Source: Butyrivibrio sp.
GTDB taxonomy: Bacteria; Bacillota; Clostridia; Lachnospirales; Lachnospiraceae
Length of the DNA: 64,000 nt
Reading direction: 5' to 3'
NCBI RefSeq assembly: GCF_017635265.1
Contig: NZ_JAGBLU010000030.1
Coordinates: 1-64,000, forward strand
Position numbers and translations under genes: made by a program. Positions 24,341 through 32,957 of the stretch are shown here, in pieces. Under the pieces are notes generated by a model. It did not search any database. It was given only the letters and a program-made list of their open reading frames with translations, and was not told where the DNA came from. Position 1 is the first letter of the stretch, and each line of letters begins with the position of its first letter.

Positions 24341-26119
24341 GTGGGTATAAAAGCACGGATAAATGCTGTTCTCCTGACAATCCTGGGCTTTTTGATAATA
24401 GTCCTTACTGTGGGTGTTCTGGGAACAGCAAAGTTTAATACTCCAAGCGAATTTGAGCTTATCCAGCTGAATTCCGGCTGGACTATTTCTCGTGGAAACG
24501 AGTACCACTATATAGAGTCACTGGTAGACTCTTATACAGGACTTGCCAACAAGGGCGATTCTATTGTTATCAGCACCGTTCTCCCGGATTTATCAACTTA
24601 TACATCTGTACCTCTTGGTGTATGTTTCAGAAGTATTCTCTCAACCGTTGACGCCTATATAGACGATGAACTAATATATTCCTATGGGCATGATTATGTA
24701 GAAAAAGGCAGAATGGTGCCAAAAGTCTACAACTTTGTACCACTCCCCCAAAATTCCGGCAAAAAAACATTGACTATAAGATTCACAGCGCAGGAAAACA
24801 ATGCATTTTCCGGGTTTTCTCCGGTTTACCTTGGTTCATATAAAGATATTACCAATACGCTTATAGAGCCTAAAAGGCTTTCCATTGTCGTTGGCATCTT
24901 TCTTATGATGTTTGGATTTATTCTCCTTATAATGTCACCATTCATATTGTTTTCAGCAGGAAATGACTCATCACTTTTCTTTAGTTCTACTATATCCCTG
25001 ACTATGGGCGTGTATATTTTTTGCTTTAATGACCTGTTCTGGCTTATTTCAAGTAAACCTGCCATCTATACTTTTCTTGAATATCTTTCACTTTTTATGA
25101 TTCCTGCCAGTATAATCGGCTTCATACTCTTTACCGGAAAAGACCGAAATAAAAAAATTGTAACTTATGGATTTTTAGGAAATCTTCTGTTTATACTAAC
25201 AGTTTCCATGCTTCACATTTTTAACATTGCACATATTTGCCATTTCGTGACCTTTTTCCATTTCACAGTTTTTGTTGAAGGTATATATCTCGTAATAACT
25301 CTCGCCATTTCATTAAAAAAACTCATCCGTGAAAAAAATGAATTGCAAAGCATAACGCTTTCAAGTATCTTTCTCGTTTCAGGTCTCCTCTTATTCATGG
25401 TCTGCTCCATGATAGATATTATCGGTTTTAATATGCACAAGTACTCTGTAAGCGGAGAGCAATTAATCAATATCAACTTCACTACTGTTGGCGCTTTACT
25501 TTTTATGATATGTCTTTTCCTTAACTACTTTTTCAAGAGAATTGAGTTTTTCAGTGAGCTGACTGTTAAAGAAAAACTTGAGGGCATTGCTTATACAGAT
25601 GCCCTTACAAAAATTGCCAACAGAGCCAAATGTGAGCTTACTTTGGCACAGCTTGACGGAGATTATACAATAATTAGTCTTGATCTTGATTATCTTAAAT
25701 ATACCAACGATAACTATGGTCATGCAGAAGGTGACAAGCTTCTTAGTGGTTTTGCAAACATTTTAAAAGAAAGCTTTACTGAAGCCATCTTAATAGGCCG
25801 CATGGGTGGAGATGAATTCATAGTTGTGCTTCCTTTCATTAATGAAGAGCGGTGCGAAAGAGCAATAAAGTGCATGATTGACCTTATGATGTATAGAACC
25901 AGTAAAGAAGAGCATATTAGATATTCTGCATCATGGGGATCTGCCACAAGTTCAGACCTTAAATTTAAGCCGGACGCCACTGCCGGAGATGTATATCTTC
26001 TAGCGGACACCAAGATGTATGCCATGAAAAAGCAGCATCATAATCAGTCTCTCGGAAGGCTGTATGATGATTTGATAAAAAATATGAATAGTACAGGAGG
26101 TAGCGCAAATGAATCTTAA
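24341..26119 (+). CDS. 7TM-GGDEF diguanylate cyclase A
   Basis: A 592-residue membrane protein. An N-terminal helix leads to an extracellular beta-sandwich (residues about 35-165) like the DISM-type ligand-binding domains. About seven transmembrane helices (about 175-400) and a cytoplasmic GGDEF domain follow, with intact GGDEF at 489-493. The inhibitory RxxD site is absent (TEAILIGRM precedes the motif), so no classical product inhibition is expected. The start is GTG with AGGAG upstream. The gene overlaps the next, paralogous gene by 11 bases. It probably turns an extracellular ligand, perhaps a carbohydrate, into c-di-GMP; the ligand is unknown. Confidence 0.9.
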   Translation: MGIKARINAVLLTILGFLIIVLTVGVLGTAKFNTPSEFELIQLNSGWTISRGNEYHYIESLVDSYTGLANKGDSIVISTVLPDLSTYTSVPLGVCFRSILSTVDAYIDDELIYSYGHDYVEKGRMVPKVYNFVPLPQNSGKKTLTIRFTAQENNAFSGFSPVYLGSYKDITNTLIEPKRLSIVVGIFLMMFGFILLIMSPFILFSAGNDSSLFFSSTISLTMGVYIFCFNDLFWLISSKPAIYTFLEYLSLFMIPASIIGFILFTGKDRNKKIVTYGFLGNLLFILTVSMLHIFNIAHICHFVTFFHFTVFVEGIYLVITLAISLKKLIREKNELQSITLSSIFLVSGLLLFMVCSMIDIIGFNMHKYSVSGEQLININFTTVGALLFMICLFLNYFFKRIEFFSELTVKEKLEGIAYTDALTKIANRAKCELTLAQLDGDYTIISLDLDYLKYTNDNYGHAEGDKLLSGFANILKESFTEAILIGRMGGDEFIVVLPFINEERCERAIKCMIDLMMYRTSKEEHIRYSASWGSATSSDLKFKPDATAGDVYLLADTKMYAMKKQHHNQSLGRLYDDLIKNMNSTGGSANES

Positions 26120-27803
26120 AAAGCGAATATCTCCAATAATCACATCAATATTACTACTTTTTGCTATCGATATTTTATGCCATATTTTTCTTTCTTACAC
26201 CCCAAAGTATGCTATGTCAGCTTTGGATAACGGATGGGAAATTGATATTAACGGAAATCTATACGAAGATAAAAGTATTAATGAGTTTTATAAACTTCTC
26301 ACCAAGCCACTTGAAAGAGGAGATCGCGTCACTTTTAGAACAACTCTGCCGGATTTAGGTTTTTTGCCTTTCCCTGCAATTCAGCTTAGAAGCAGATATA
26401 CCACACTTGAATGCTATGTAGGAGATTTCCTTGTTTACGAATATGCCCCAGATATGTATGAAAAGGGTGCTTTTATAGGTAAAAGTTATCAACTTATAAC
26501 TCTTCCAAGAGACTATGCAAAAAAAATACTCACAATAAAAATGGTTGTCTCAGAATATAATGCTGCCACCAATTATAAAGCACCAATTCTGGGAAACAGC
26601 GATGATCTGAAAACAGGTTTTATCCATGATAATATAGTTGTTATTGCCACCGGTGTATTTATGACTATATTCGGAGTTATTTACCTGTTTCTTTCATTAT
26701 TGTTTTTCTCTGTGATCCCAAACAGTAAGGCTCAGGTATTTGAGTCTTTCCTTTGCATGAATCTTGGTGCGTGGCTGCTGAGTTATTACAATTTATTCTC
26801 TCTTTTTTACAATACAAAATTAGAAACGCAAATAGAGTATTTTACCCTTTATCTGATTGTGCCGTATTTTTACCTGATTTTGCTATCGATACAACCAATA
26901 AGTAAGAAACGTGCTTTCTACACTATTACCTTTATAAGTTGTCTCATTCCGGCCATTCAATATATGCTCCACTATGTATTTAACATACACATGCGTCGTA
27001 CTGTTTTTGTTTATCACATTGATGCTTTTGTTTGCTTTTGTATAATCCTCTACTTCCTATACAACAATATTAAAAATCACAATATTGAAAAATCTGACAT
27101 GATACAGATGAATGGAATATCAGCATTCGCAATTGCCCTGTTTATACATTTCATATCCTATATTCTTGATATGGCTCATCTTGATTCATTTTACCGCATA
27201 AACAAAACAATCATGTGCTTTGGATATCTTATTCTTGCAGTTTCTATGCTGGCTAACTATTTTATCTTCATTACAAGATCCTATGCACAAAAGCAGGAAC
27301 ATGCATCTTTATCACACCTTGCCTACGCAGATGGACTGACCAATCTTCCTAACAGAGCAAAAGCTGATAAAGAACTAAGCGAGCTTAAGAATGAGACTAA
27401 TGACTATTGTATTGTCAGTATTGATCTCAATGGTCTCAAAACTGTAAATGATAAATTCGGTCATCCGACAGGGGACAAATATATAAAAGATTTTGCAAAA
27501 GTTCTTTCCACTACTTTTGGGGAAAATGATTTTTGCGGAAGAATCGGCGGCGATGAATTTATTGCAATTATAAAGAATGCATCCAACAAAGATATTCCTT
27601 CAATGATTGACAGAATGAACAGTGCATTAAATGTAATGAATGTTATTTATTCGGAATATCACAGAAGTGTTGCATCAGGATTTGCTTTCCTTCATGAGTT
27701 TAGTGATAATGACCCTCACGAAGTATATTTGCTGGCAGATCAGAGAATGTACGAAAATAAAAAAATCATGCATGAACAACTGGGAATCCACTTAAGACTG
27801 TAA
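26109..27803 (+). CDS. 7TM-GGDEF diguanylate cyclase B
   Basis: A 564-residue paralog of the preceding protein with the same order: N-terminal helix, extracellular beta-sandwich (shared phrases such as TLPDLGF and YEKGAFIGKSYQLITLP), seven transmembrane helices and GGDEF (intact at 480-484, GRIGGDEF). It too lacks the RxxD inhibitory site (the aligned residues are GEND). ATG is preceded by AGGAGG inside the end of gene A. The two are co-translated tandem duplicates whose sensor halves have diverged more than their catalytic halves. Confidence 0.9.
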   Translation: MNLKKRISPIITSILLLFAIDILCHIFLSYTPKYAMSALDNGWEIDINGNLYEDKSINEFYKLLTKPLERGDRVTFRTTLPDLGFLPFPAIQLRSRYTTLECYVGDFLVYEYAPDMYEKGAFIGKSYQLITLPRDYAKKILTIKMVVSEYNAATNYKAPILGNSDDLKTGFIHDNIVVIATGVFMTIFGVIYLFLSLLFFSVIPNSKAQVFESFLCMNLGAWLLSYYNLFSLFYNTKLETQIEYFTLYLIVPYFYLILLSIQPISKKRAFYTITFISCLIPAIQYMLHYVFNIHMRRTVFVYHIDAFVCFCIILYFLYNNIKNHNIEKSDMIQMNGISAFAIALFIHFISYILDMAHLDSFYRINKTIMCFGYLILAVSMLANYFIFITRSYAQKQEHASLSHLAYADGLTNLPNRAKADKELSELKNETNDYCIVSIDLNGLKTVNDKFGHPTGDKYIKDFAKVLSTTFGENDFCGRIGGDEFIAIIKNASNKDIPSMIDRMNSALNVMNVIYSEYHRSVASGFAFLHEFSDNDPHEVYLLADQRMYENKKIMHEQLGIHLRL

Positions 27804-27904
27804 ATGATATTAATATTTAATGCCAACTCCGTAACATATTTTTTTCTTTCATAATTGTTCATTCAAAATAGATGGTTGCTCAAACCATTTTGCATTTTAG
27901 AAGT

Positions 27905-27932
27905 ACTGCGAAGGCTCATACTCCTTCGCAGT
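27905..27932 (-). terminator. Hairpin at the 3' end of the radical SAM gene
   Basis: A 10-bp perfect stem, ACTGCGAAGG/CCTTCGCAGT, spans the stop codon of the radical SAM gene. No clear T-run follows on either strand, so termination is plausible but weak. 27804-27904 otherwise has no gene. Confidence 0.5.
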
Positions 27933-28851
27933 TAAAATCCGGTATGAAGCTTTCATCGGCAGTTTCTCCAAACTGAATAAAGCCGTTGGTAAGTCCCATG
28001 TTTTCTGCATACTTTATGAGACTATGGTATTCGCTTTCTTTAACAGGTCTGTTTATTTCAGGGTAATCAGAAAGCTCTCCATTTGGTGTAAACTGGTTCA
28101 TAAGGCTTATATATATACTGTCTCCATATTTCTCATAGAGATATTTTATTATCATCTTGGCCTGAATAACTTTACCCGGCATTAAAAGATGCCTTACTAT
28201 AACCCCGTTTTTCATAAGATGCTGACCTTTTTCATCGTCATAGAAGATACATTCCGGCTGCTGCCTTACCATTTCATCAATTGCATCTTTGGCAGACTCC
28301 ACATATCCCGGCGCTCTACTGTACCTTATAGCATCTTCATTTTTTATGTACTTAAAATCAGGAAGGTAGATGTCTATTAAGCCTTCCAAGCTCTTTAATG
28401 TTTCAACATTTATATAGGATGCTGTATTTAGTAAAAAGGGGATTTTCAAATTCCTTTCTTTGGCACTTTCAATAGCTCTTTTTACTGTAGGAATGAACAT
28501 ATCTGCGGTAACAAGATTGATATTGTTTGCACCTTTTTCCTGTAATTCAAAGAAGATATCCACAAGTCTTTGCGTGGAAATATTTTTTCCTACCTCACCA
28601 CGACTAATTTTCCTATTCTGACAAAAAACACAGCCCATATTACAGCCTGAAAAAAAAACTGTTCCGGAGCCATTGGTTCCGGAAATACATGGTTCTTCCC
28701 ACATATGAAGTGCTGCCCGGCTCACATGTAAAACATCTTTTTCTCTGCAAAAACCTGCTGCTTTAGTTCGGTCAACTTTGCAGTTTCTCGGGCATAAGGT
28801 ACAGGAAGTATATTCCTTTAATATTTCCGATTTGAAATCAATATGATTCAT
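27916..28851 (-). CDS. PflX-like radical SAM protein
   Basis: A 311-residue Fe-S protein. The radical SAM cysteines are in SGCNMGCVFCQN (CxxxCxxC) at about residues 69-76. An extra cysteine set, CTLCPRNCKVDR...GFCREKD, precedes it, as in the COG1313 (PflX) group related to pyruvate formate-lyase activases. Substrates for this group are not firmly known. It lies 27 bases after the CobW-like gene on the same strand, so they may be co-expressed. The start ATG has only a weak upstream site. Confidence 0.88.
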   Translation of the reverse strand: MNHIDFKSEILKEYTSCTLCPRNCKVDRTKAAGFCREKDVLHVSRAALHMWEEPCISGTNGSGTVFFSGCNMGCVFCQNRKISRGEVGKNISTQRLVDIFFELQEKGANNINLVTADMFIPTVKRAIESAKERNLKIPFLLNTASYINVETLKSLEGLIDIYLPDFKYIKNEDAIRYSRAPGYVESAKDAIDEMVRQQPECIFYDDEKGQHLMKNGVIVRHLLMPGKVIQAKMIIKYLYEKYGDSIYISLMNQFTPNGELSDYPEINRPVKESEYHSLIKYAENMGLTNGFIQFGETADESFIPDFNCEGV

Positions 28852-28878
28852 TATATCTTTTTACCAATTCTGTTTTTT

Positions 28879-29829
28879 TTACAACGAAACTACCGAGCAG
28901 TAATCTTTCCAGATTTCGTTGATGTAAGCCTTATCAAGATGCTCTCCGATTATAATTATCGCATTTCTACTACTATTAACCGGCTCAATTTTTATTTCTT
29001 TTTCTGTGGCATTTATTTCAACCTGCGTGGAGTCGGATGTTTTAGCAAACCCTTTTATTCTTATGACCTTTCCGGCTTTTTTATCGCCTATAAGGTCATG
29101 CGCTGTTTTCCTTAAAAGCGCCTCATCCATAGCCACATCAAAGTAAAACAGGGGTTGATAATGCGAATCATCTACCTGAATCTTCGTGTATGATGAGCGG
29201 CGATAGCCTGCGTTTTCCAAGGAACTAAAATCATCTTGAGAAAGCTTATCAAAACGCTTACTTACGATATCACTGCGTTCAAATCTGGCACTGCAACCAT
29301 ATTCTTCCATGGTTTCATTTATAAAATTGCATATCTTTTCCGAATCTGTATCTTCACTTATTTTACTTAGCAGCAGCTTTCCTGCCCAAGCTATCTCTGA
29401 CATAAACAGATATTTTGAAGTTCCTTCAAGAAGAAGCACTGACTCCGAATCGACTATAGAAATAACACTTCCTATCTCATACCACCTGTCCAAAGGTTCA
29501 TCATAAAGTACATCAAAAAATTCATCTGCGTCATAGATTCCCGACGGCTCTATTATCACTCTGTCGTATCCGCTCATCCCCATAGAAATAAGCTTGGTCC
29601 TAAATCGTCTTCTATGAGCTTCTTTTCCATCTCCACCAACAATCATCTCAAGGTTACAGTTTTCACCCAGCAGATCCTGAAGAAGTACCATATCTATATT
29701 TACTGCACCATAATCGTTTTCAATTATGCAGATCTTTTCGCCCTTTGATATAAGGTATTTTGCATATTCTCTTATGAAAGTTGTCTTCCCGGATCCCAGA
29801 AATCCGGTTATCAGATCTATTTTTATCAT
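28879..29829 (-). CDS. CobW/P47K-family GTP-binding protein lacking the CxCC motif
   Basis: A 316-residue G3E GTPase. The P-loop GFLGSGKTT is at residues 9-17, Mg-binding and switch parts appear in EPSGIYD, and a C-terminal CobW_C-like domain begins near 215 with VIRIKGFAKT around 255. Most COG0523 metallochaperones carry a metal-binding CxCC in switch I. Here that place reads MIVGGDGKEAHRRR with no cysteines, so zinc handling by the usual mechanism is unlikely. It is upstream of the PflX-like gene. It may serve a different metal or a maturation step; this is inference. Confidence 0.85.
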   Translation of the reverse strand: MIKIDLITGFLGSGKTTFIREYAKYLISKGEKICIIENDYGAVNIDMVLLQDLLGENCNLEMIVGGDGKEAHRRRFRTKLISMGMSGYDRVIIEPSGIYDADEFFDVLYDEPLDRWYEIGSVISIVDSESVLLLEGTSKYLFMSEIAWAGKLLLSKISEDTDSEKICNFINETMEEYGCSARFERSDIVSKRFDKLSQDDFSSLENAGYRRSSYTKIQVDDSHYQPLFYFDVAMDEALLRKTAHDLIGDKKAGKVIRIKGFAKTSDSTQVEINATEKEIKIEPVNSSRNAIIIIGEHLDKAYINEIWKDYCSVVSL

Positions 29830-29958
29830 TGCAATTACTTCCTTACAGACTATGATTCATCTCTTGCGTTGCTTTAAAATAATCATGCCCTGTACTATAT
29901 ATTCACATGTACATATCCGGCTTGCTCAAAACAAACTTAAACATTGACTAAAGAATGC

Positions 29959-30438
29959 TTACTCAGAGCATATATCCGCAAATGTATATCTTACAACCTT
30001 TTCTATATCTTTTACTGAAACTTCTACCTGGTAGCCCACTTTTCCTGCAGAAAAGAATATCTCCTCATAGCTTGAAGCGCTCGCGTGGATAACTGTAGGA
30101 AAGGACTTTTTCATTCCTATGGGTGAACATCCTCCATGAACATACCCTGTAAGAGGTAACAGCTCTTTTTGGTGTATCATGGAAACTGACTTCTCCGATA
30201 CTGCTTTCGCAGCTTTTTTTAGGTCAAGCTCCGCTTTAACCGGAATAACAAAAACGTAATACTGCCCTGTTTTGCCTTGTGTCACAAGAGTTTTAAAAAC
30301 TCTGTCGGCATCCTCTCCAAGAATTTCTGCTATTTCTTCTCCGCTAAGTCTTGCATCAGGTTCATACATATGACTTTTATAGGATATCTTTTTACCATCA
30401 AGAACTCTCATTACATTTGTCTTTTCATCTTTTGCCAT
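29959..30438 (-). CDS. ybaK: Cys-tRNA(Pro) deacylase YbaK/EbsC
   Basis: A 159-residue editing enzyme that hydrolyses Cys-tRNA(Pro). Typical blocks include FKTLVTQGK, YYVFVIPVKAELDLKKAAKA (with the catalytic Lys), GYVHGGCSPIGMKK and the C-terminal DLIK-like region. Length is normal. GGAGATG lies upstream of ATG. It stands alone between the CobW gene and a zone of decayed genes, and appears to be the last core gene before the accessory region. Confidence 0.93.
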   Translation of the reverse strand: MAKDEKTNVMRVLDGKKISYKSHMYEPDARLSGEEIAEILGEDADRVFKTLVTQGKTGQYYVFVIPVKAELDLKKAAKAVSEKSVSMIHQKELLPLTGYVHGGCSPIGMKKSFPTVIHASASSYEEIFFSAGKVGYQVEVSVKDIEKVVRYTFADICSE

Positions 30439-30516
30439 TTAATTTCATCTCCGGTTTTAACTTTTTAATCAGCATTTCGTCTTACTGATCTCTGAACTGC
30501 TTCATTATTAAGATTA

Positions 30517-30575
30517 CATCCAATGGACTTCATTGTCTATTGGATGCAAAATCATTTACACCTTTATGATTTTGC
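30517..30575. repeat. Two adjacent strong hairpins
   Basis: The first has 12-base arms, CATCCAATGGAC/GTCTATTGGATG (30517-30546, one G-T pair). The second has perfect 10-base arms, GCAAAATCAT/ATGATTTTGC (30546-30575). They share one base. They lie in the 170-base gap between ybaK and decayed genes. No T-run makes either an obvious terminator. They may mark the edge of the accessory region. Confidence 0.6.
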
Positions 30576-30610
30576 AAATTTTATTAAAATCACAGTGAAA
30601 ATGCCCGAGA

Positions 30611-31294
30611 TCATGCGCTTTTCACAAGGTCTTGGGCATTTCCCAACTTTGATGATAATTCGTTTCTGACAATATCTACCTTACTCTGGTCGATATCTTT
30701 TGGAACATTGAAACCAAGATAACAATCATCATATCCATCAAATAAGGCAGACTCTCCGTTCAAGCACATGTTCTTAGCATCTATCAAAGCATCAACCGCA
30801 TTTTCATCAGAAACTACAATAATCTCTTTGCCAAAAAGTCCCATGGATGGATCAAATGTCTCTACAAGACATTCGTTTCCAATTTTCTCTTTGACCTGAT
30901 AATCCTTACCAAATATTGAAAAGCTGCCTTCTTTCACCTTATCCGCAGAACTATAGCGGAATATCTCATCTTCACCAAGGCTTATGTTTTCACCTGTGTA
31001 TTCATTATACTGGTCGGCTGTGATCAGATACATGACACGCATCTGAGAGTAATCTGCAGTCCTTGCTTTCCTAAAAATGGTAACAAAAAAGGAAATGCCT
31101 TGCCTTTTATTTGGCTTACATTTCCTGTAACTTAGCTTACGTTTTTGTAAGAAATCCAGAGTATGGGCATGTTCTTCCTTACGAATTATGGCGATTACAT
31201 AATCCAGTAACGCAGTACCATAACCTTGGTTTTGTAATTCGGGCAGCACATACAAGTCTTCTATCAGACCGCCTGTGATGGATACTACTGCCAT
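30611..31294 (-). pseudogene. Remnant: GNAT acetyltransferase tail joined to FtsX-type ABC permease fragment
   Basis: The open frame reads a GNAT acetyl-CoA block at its start (LIEDLYVLPELQNQGYGTALLDYV). After about 60 residues it becomes the middle extracellular part of a large FtsX/MacB-type permease (YLITADQYNEYTGENISLG...FSIFGKDYQVKEKIGNECL), without any membrane helices. Neither part is a complete gene, and they belong to unrelated families. The frame stops inside an inverted repeat (AAATGCCC...GGGCATTT, about 30598-30645). The best reading is two fused remnants; a functional chimera is unlikely. Confidence 0.75.
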
Positions 31295-31558
31295 GATACG
31301 GAATGTATATGTGCAGCAGCGATGAGGTTGTCTTCTTTTACCGGAACGACCATATATTCACTTATCAGCCATTTCATTGCTTCGTCACGGTTATAGAAGG
31401 TTATTACTTCTTTCTCCGGATATGTGGGTTCTATCCGCTTTCCAGAATAAATTATCCAGGTGATATATTGGCAATCCGGTTACGTCGTGAAGACTTCCTG
31501 CGAATATGCTTTTTCCGCTCCCGGAGCAACCAACGACAATAATCTTTTTTCTGTCCAT
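31285..31558 (-). pseudogene. Remnant: P-loop kinase (FlaR/AAA type) with internal deletion, fused to GNAT N-part
   Basis: The first 47 residues from the ATG at 31558 read MDRKKIIVVGCSGSGKSIFA...GLPIYHLDNLFWKADRTHI, the start of a small nucleotide/shikimate-like kinase with its P-loop. They break at ISGE. A shifted frame continues with KEVITFYNRDEAMKWL, which resembles the C-terminus of the same family, and then VVPVKEDNLIAAAHIHSV, which leads into the GNAT block of the next remnant. The middle of the kinase is gone. Stops occur at 31391 and 31285. Confidence 0.7.
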
Positions 31559-31773
31559 CTAGTTCCTCAATTCCATATTATGTCCGATAACAATCGCCTT
31601 AGAGTCTGCGCCATGCCCTATTTCGGCAGTTTCCGCCACACTATCTTGGCATATATATGCTCTGCAAACACAACCTCTATTCCTTGCTTATAAAGGATAG
31701 TTTCTAAGTCCTCATTCTGCTTTTTCCATTCTTTCAATTGCCCATCAGAGCATGCTGATATTCCATTTTTCAT
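31559..31773 (-). pseudogene. Remnant: LD-carboxypeptidase (S66) ends only
   Basis: The frame from ATG 31773 gives MKNGISACSDGQLKEWKKQNEDLETI...GIEVVFAEHIYAK, resembling the first 45 residues of S66 LD-carboxypeptidases. After a frame change it reads ETAEIGHGADSKAIVIGHNMELRN, which could be the last residues of that family. About 250 residues between are missing, including the catalytic Ser. It is out of use. The stop is one base from the kinase remnant's ATG. 31774-31885 holds nothing recognisable. Confidence 0.6.
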
Positions 31774-31885
31774 ATAGACCCTTCCATTTAGTCATATACA
31801 TATCAGTTTGCATCTTGAACCTGATTAATTTGAATTAAACTCGGTTATAACTCTGTAAATTCTATTCTAACGAGTTATAATCACT

Positions 31886-32668
31886 CTATATTCTCCATTT
31901 CCGTATATACCAGCTGTATCCATAGAATACCAGCTGTCTTTCTCTATCAGCAAAAACCGGCGCCAATGATTCCATCATCCATTCCCTTGTCTCATCAGCG
32001 CTGACGATTCCGCTCTCAATTTGAGCATTAACATTGGACTGGATCAACATAAAATCCACGAACTTATCAAGGGTAAAATGGTACTCCATGTCATATTCTG
32101 TCTGCTTTTCCATGACAAAGCCTTCAATCAGGTCAGCCTGAGTCCACTTGTTTTCTTTTCTTGGCGGCTTAGGAAATCTGCTCAGATACTCATCCCGGTA
32201 CCATTCGGTATATGCATCATTTCCCAGCATTCTGTCTGTAATCCCAAAATCATAGATTACAACAAGCCCATTATCATCTAGAATTTCAGCCATATTCTTC
32301 ATAAACTTCTTTTCATCAACCCAGTTGATGCATCCTGCTGCCGTTACAATATCGTATTTTTCATCCGGGATCATTGTTTCTTCCGCCTTAGCAGCATAAA
32401 AAGAGTATGACTTGTCTGTGCCATAAATCTCATCGCATACTTCAACCATCGATTCTGCTATATCTGTTCCTGTCACCTTATCGCATATGAGCCTCAGTGC
32501 CTTGGTTGAAAGCCCTGCTCCGCAACCCACGTCTAGACCATTTTTGAACATATAATCATCAGGAAGTCTTAAATCTTTCTTGAGCTGCTCTATCACTGAC
32601 TTGTGGAGCCAGGGTCTCTTGGCATAGCCATGCGCTATTCTTTTTGAGTCAAATGCCTTATTATCCAT
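31886..32668 (-). CDS. Class I SAM-dependent methyltransferase
   Basis: A 260-residue Rossmann methyltransferase. Motif I is GLDVGCGAGLSTKAL near residues 44-58, motif II contains GTDIAESMVEVC, and YDIVTAAGCINWVDEKKFM lies in the motif IV region. The rest is the methyltransferase type-11 fold with an extra C-terminal part. The substrate is unknown. AAGGAG lies 12 bases before the ATG. It is intact among remnants, with no same-strand partner closer than 290 bases. Confidence 0.88.
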   Translation of the reverse strand: MDNKAFDSKRIAHGYAKRPWLHKSVIEQLKKDLRLPDDYMFKNGLDVGCGAGLSTKALRLICDKVTGTDIAESMVEVCDEIYGTDKSYSFYAAKAEETMIPDEKYDIVTAAGCINWVDEKKFMKNMAEILDDNGLVVIYDFGITDRMLGNDAYTEWYRDEYLSRFPKPPRKENKWTQADLIEGFVMEKQTEYDMEYHFTLDKFVDFMLIQSNVNAQIESGIVSADETREWMMESLAPVFADRERQLVFYGYSWYIRKWRI

Positions 32669-32705
32669 GAATACCTTATACTCCTTACCAGTATCTTATA
32701 TTTTT

Positions 32706-32728
32706 AAAACCTCCGAATTCGAGGTTTT
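32706..32728. terminator. Intrinsic terminator-like hairpin
   Basis: The stem AAAACCTC/GAGGTTTT with loop CGAATTC has T-rich flanks on both strands. It lies in the 289-base gap 32669-32957 between the methyltransferase start and the BRO-N gene stop, so it could end the BRO-N transcript. No gene was found in that gap. Confidence 0.6.
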
Positions 32729-32957
32729 TAGAAAGTGCACAAGTCAGCGGATCTTCCCATTCAATTATGGCGAATTCGCAAATACAAATTTGCTATGAGG
32801 TGTAAAACATGATGTTTTCGTTTTTAAACAGTTCATTATTGAACGGTTTGAATGATTTCAATACATTTTTCCAGGATTGTATTGTCATTTTATTGTCACG
32901 TTGACAATGTGATTTTACTATATCCTATCTAAGAATCCGACAGTTTTATGAATCTTT

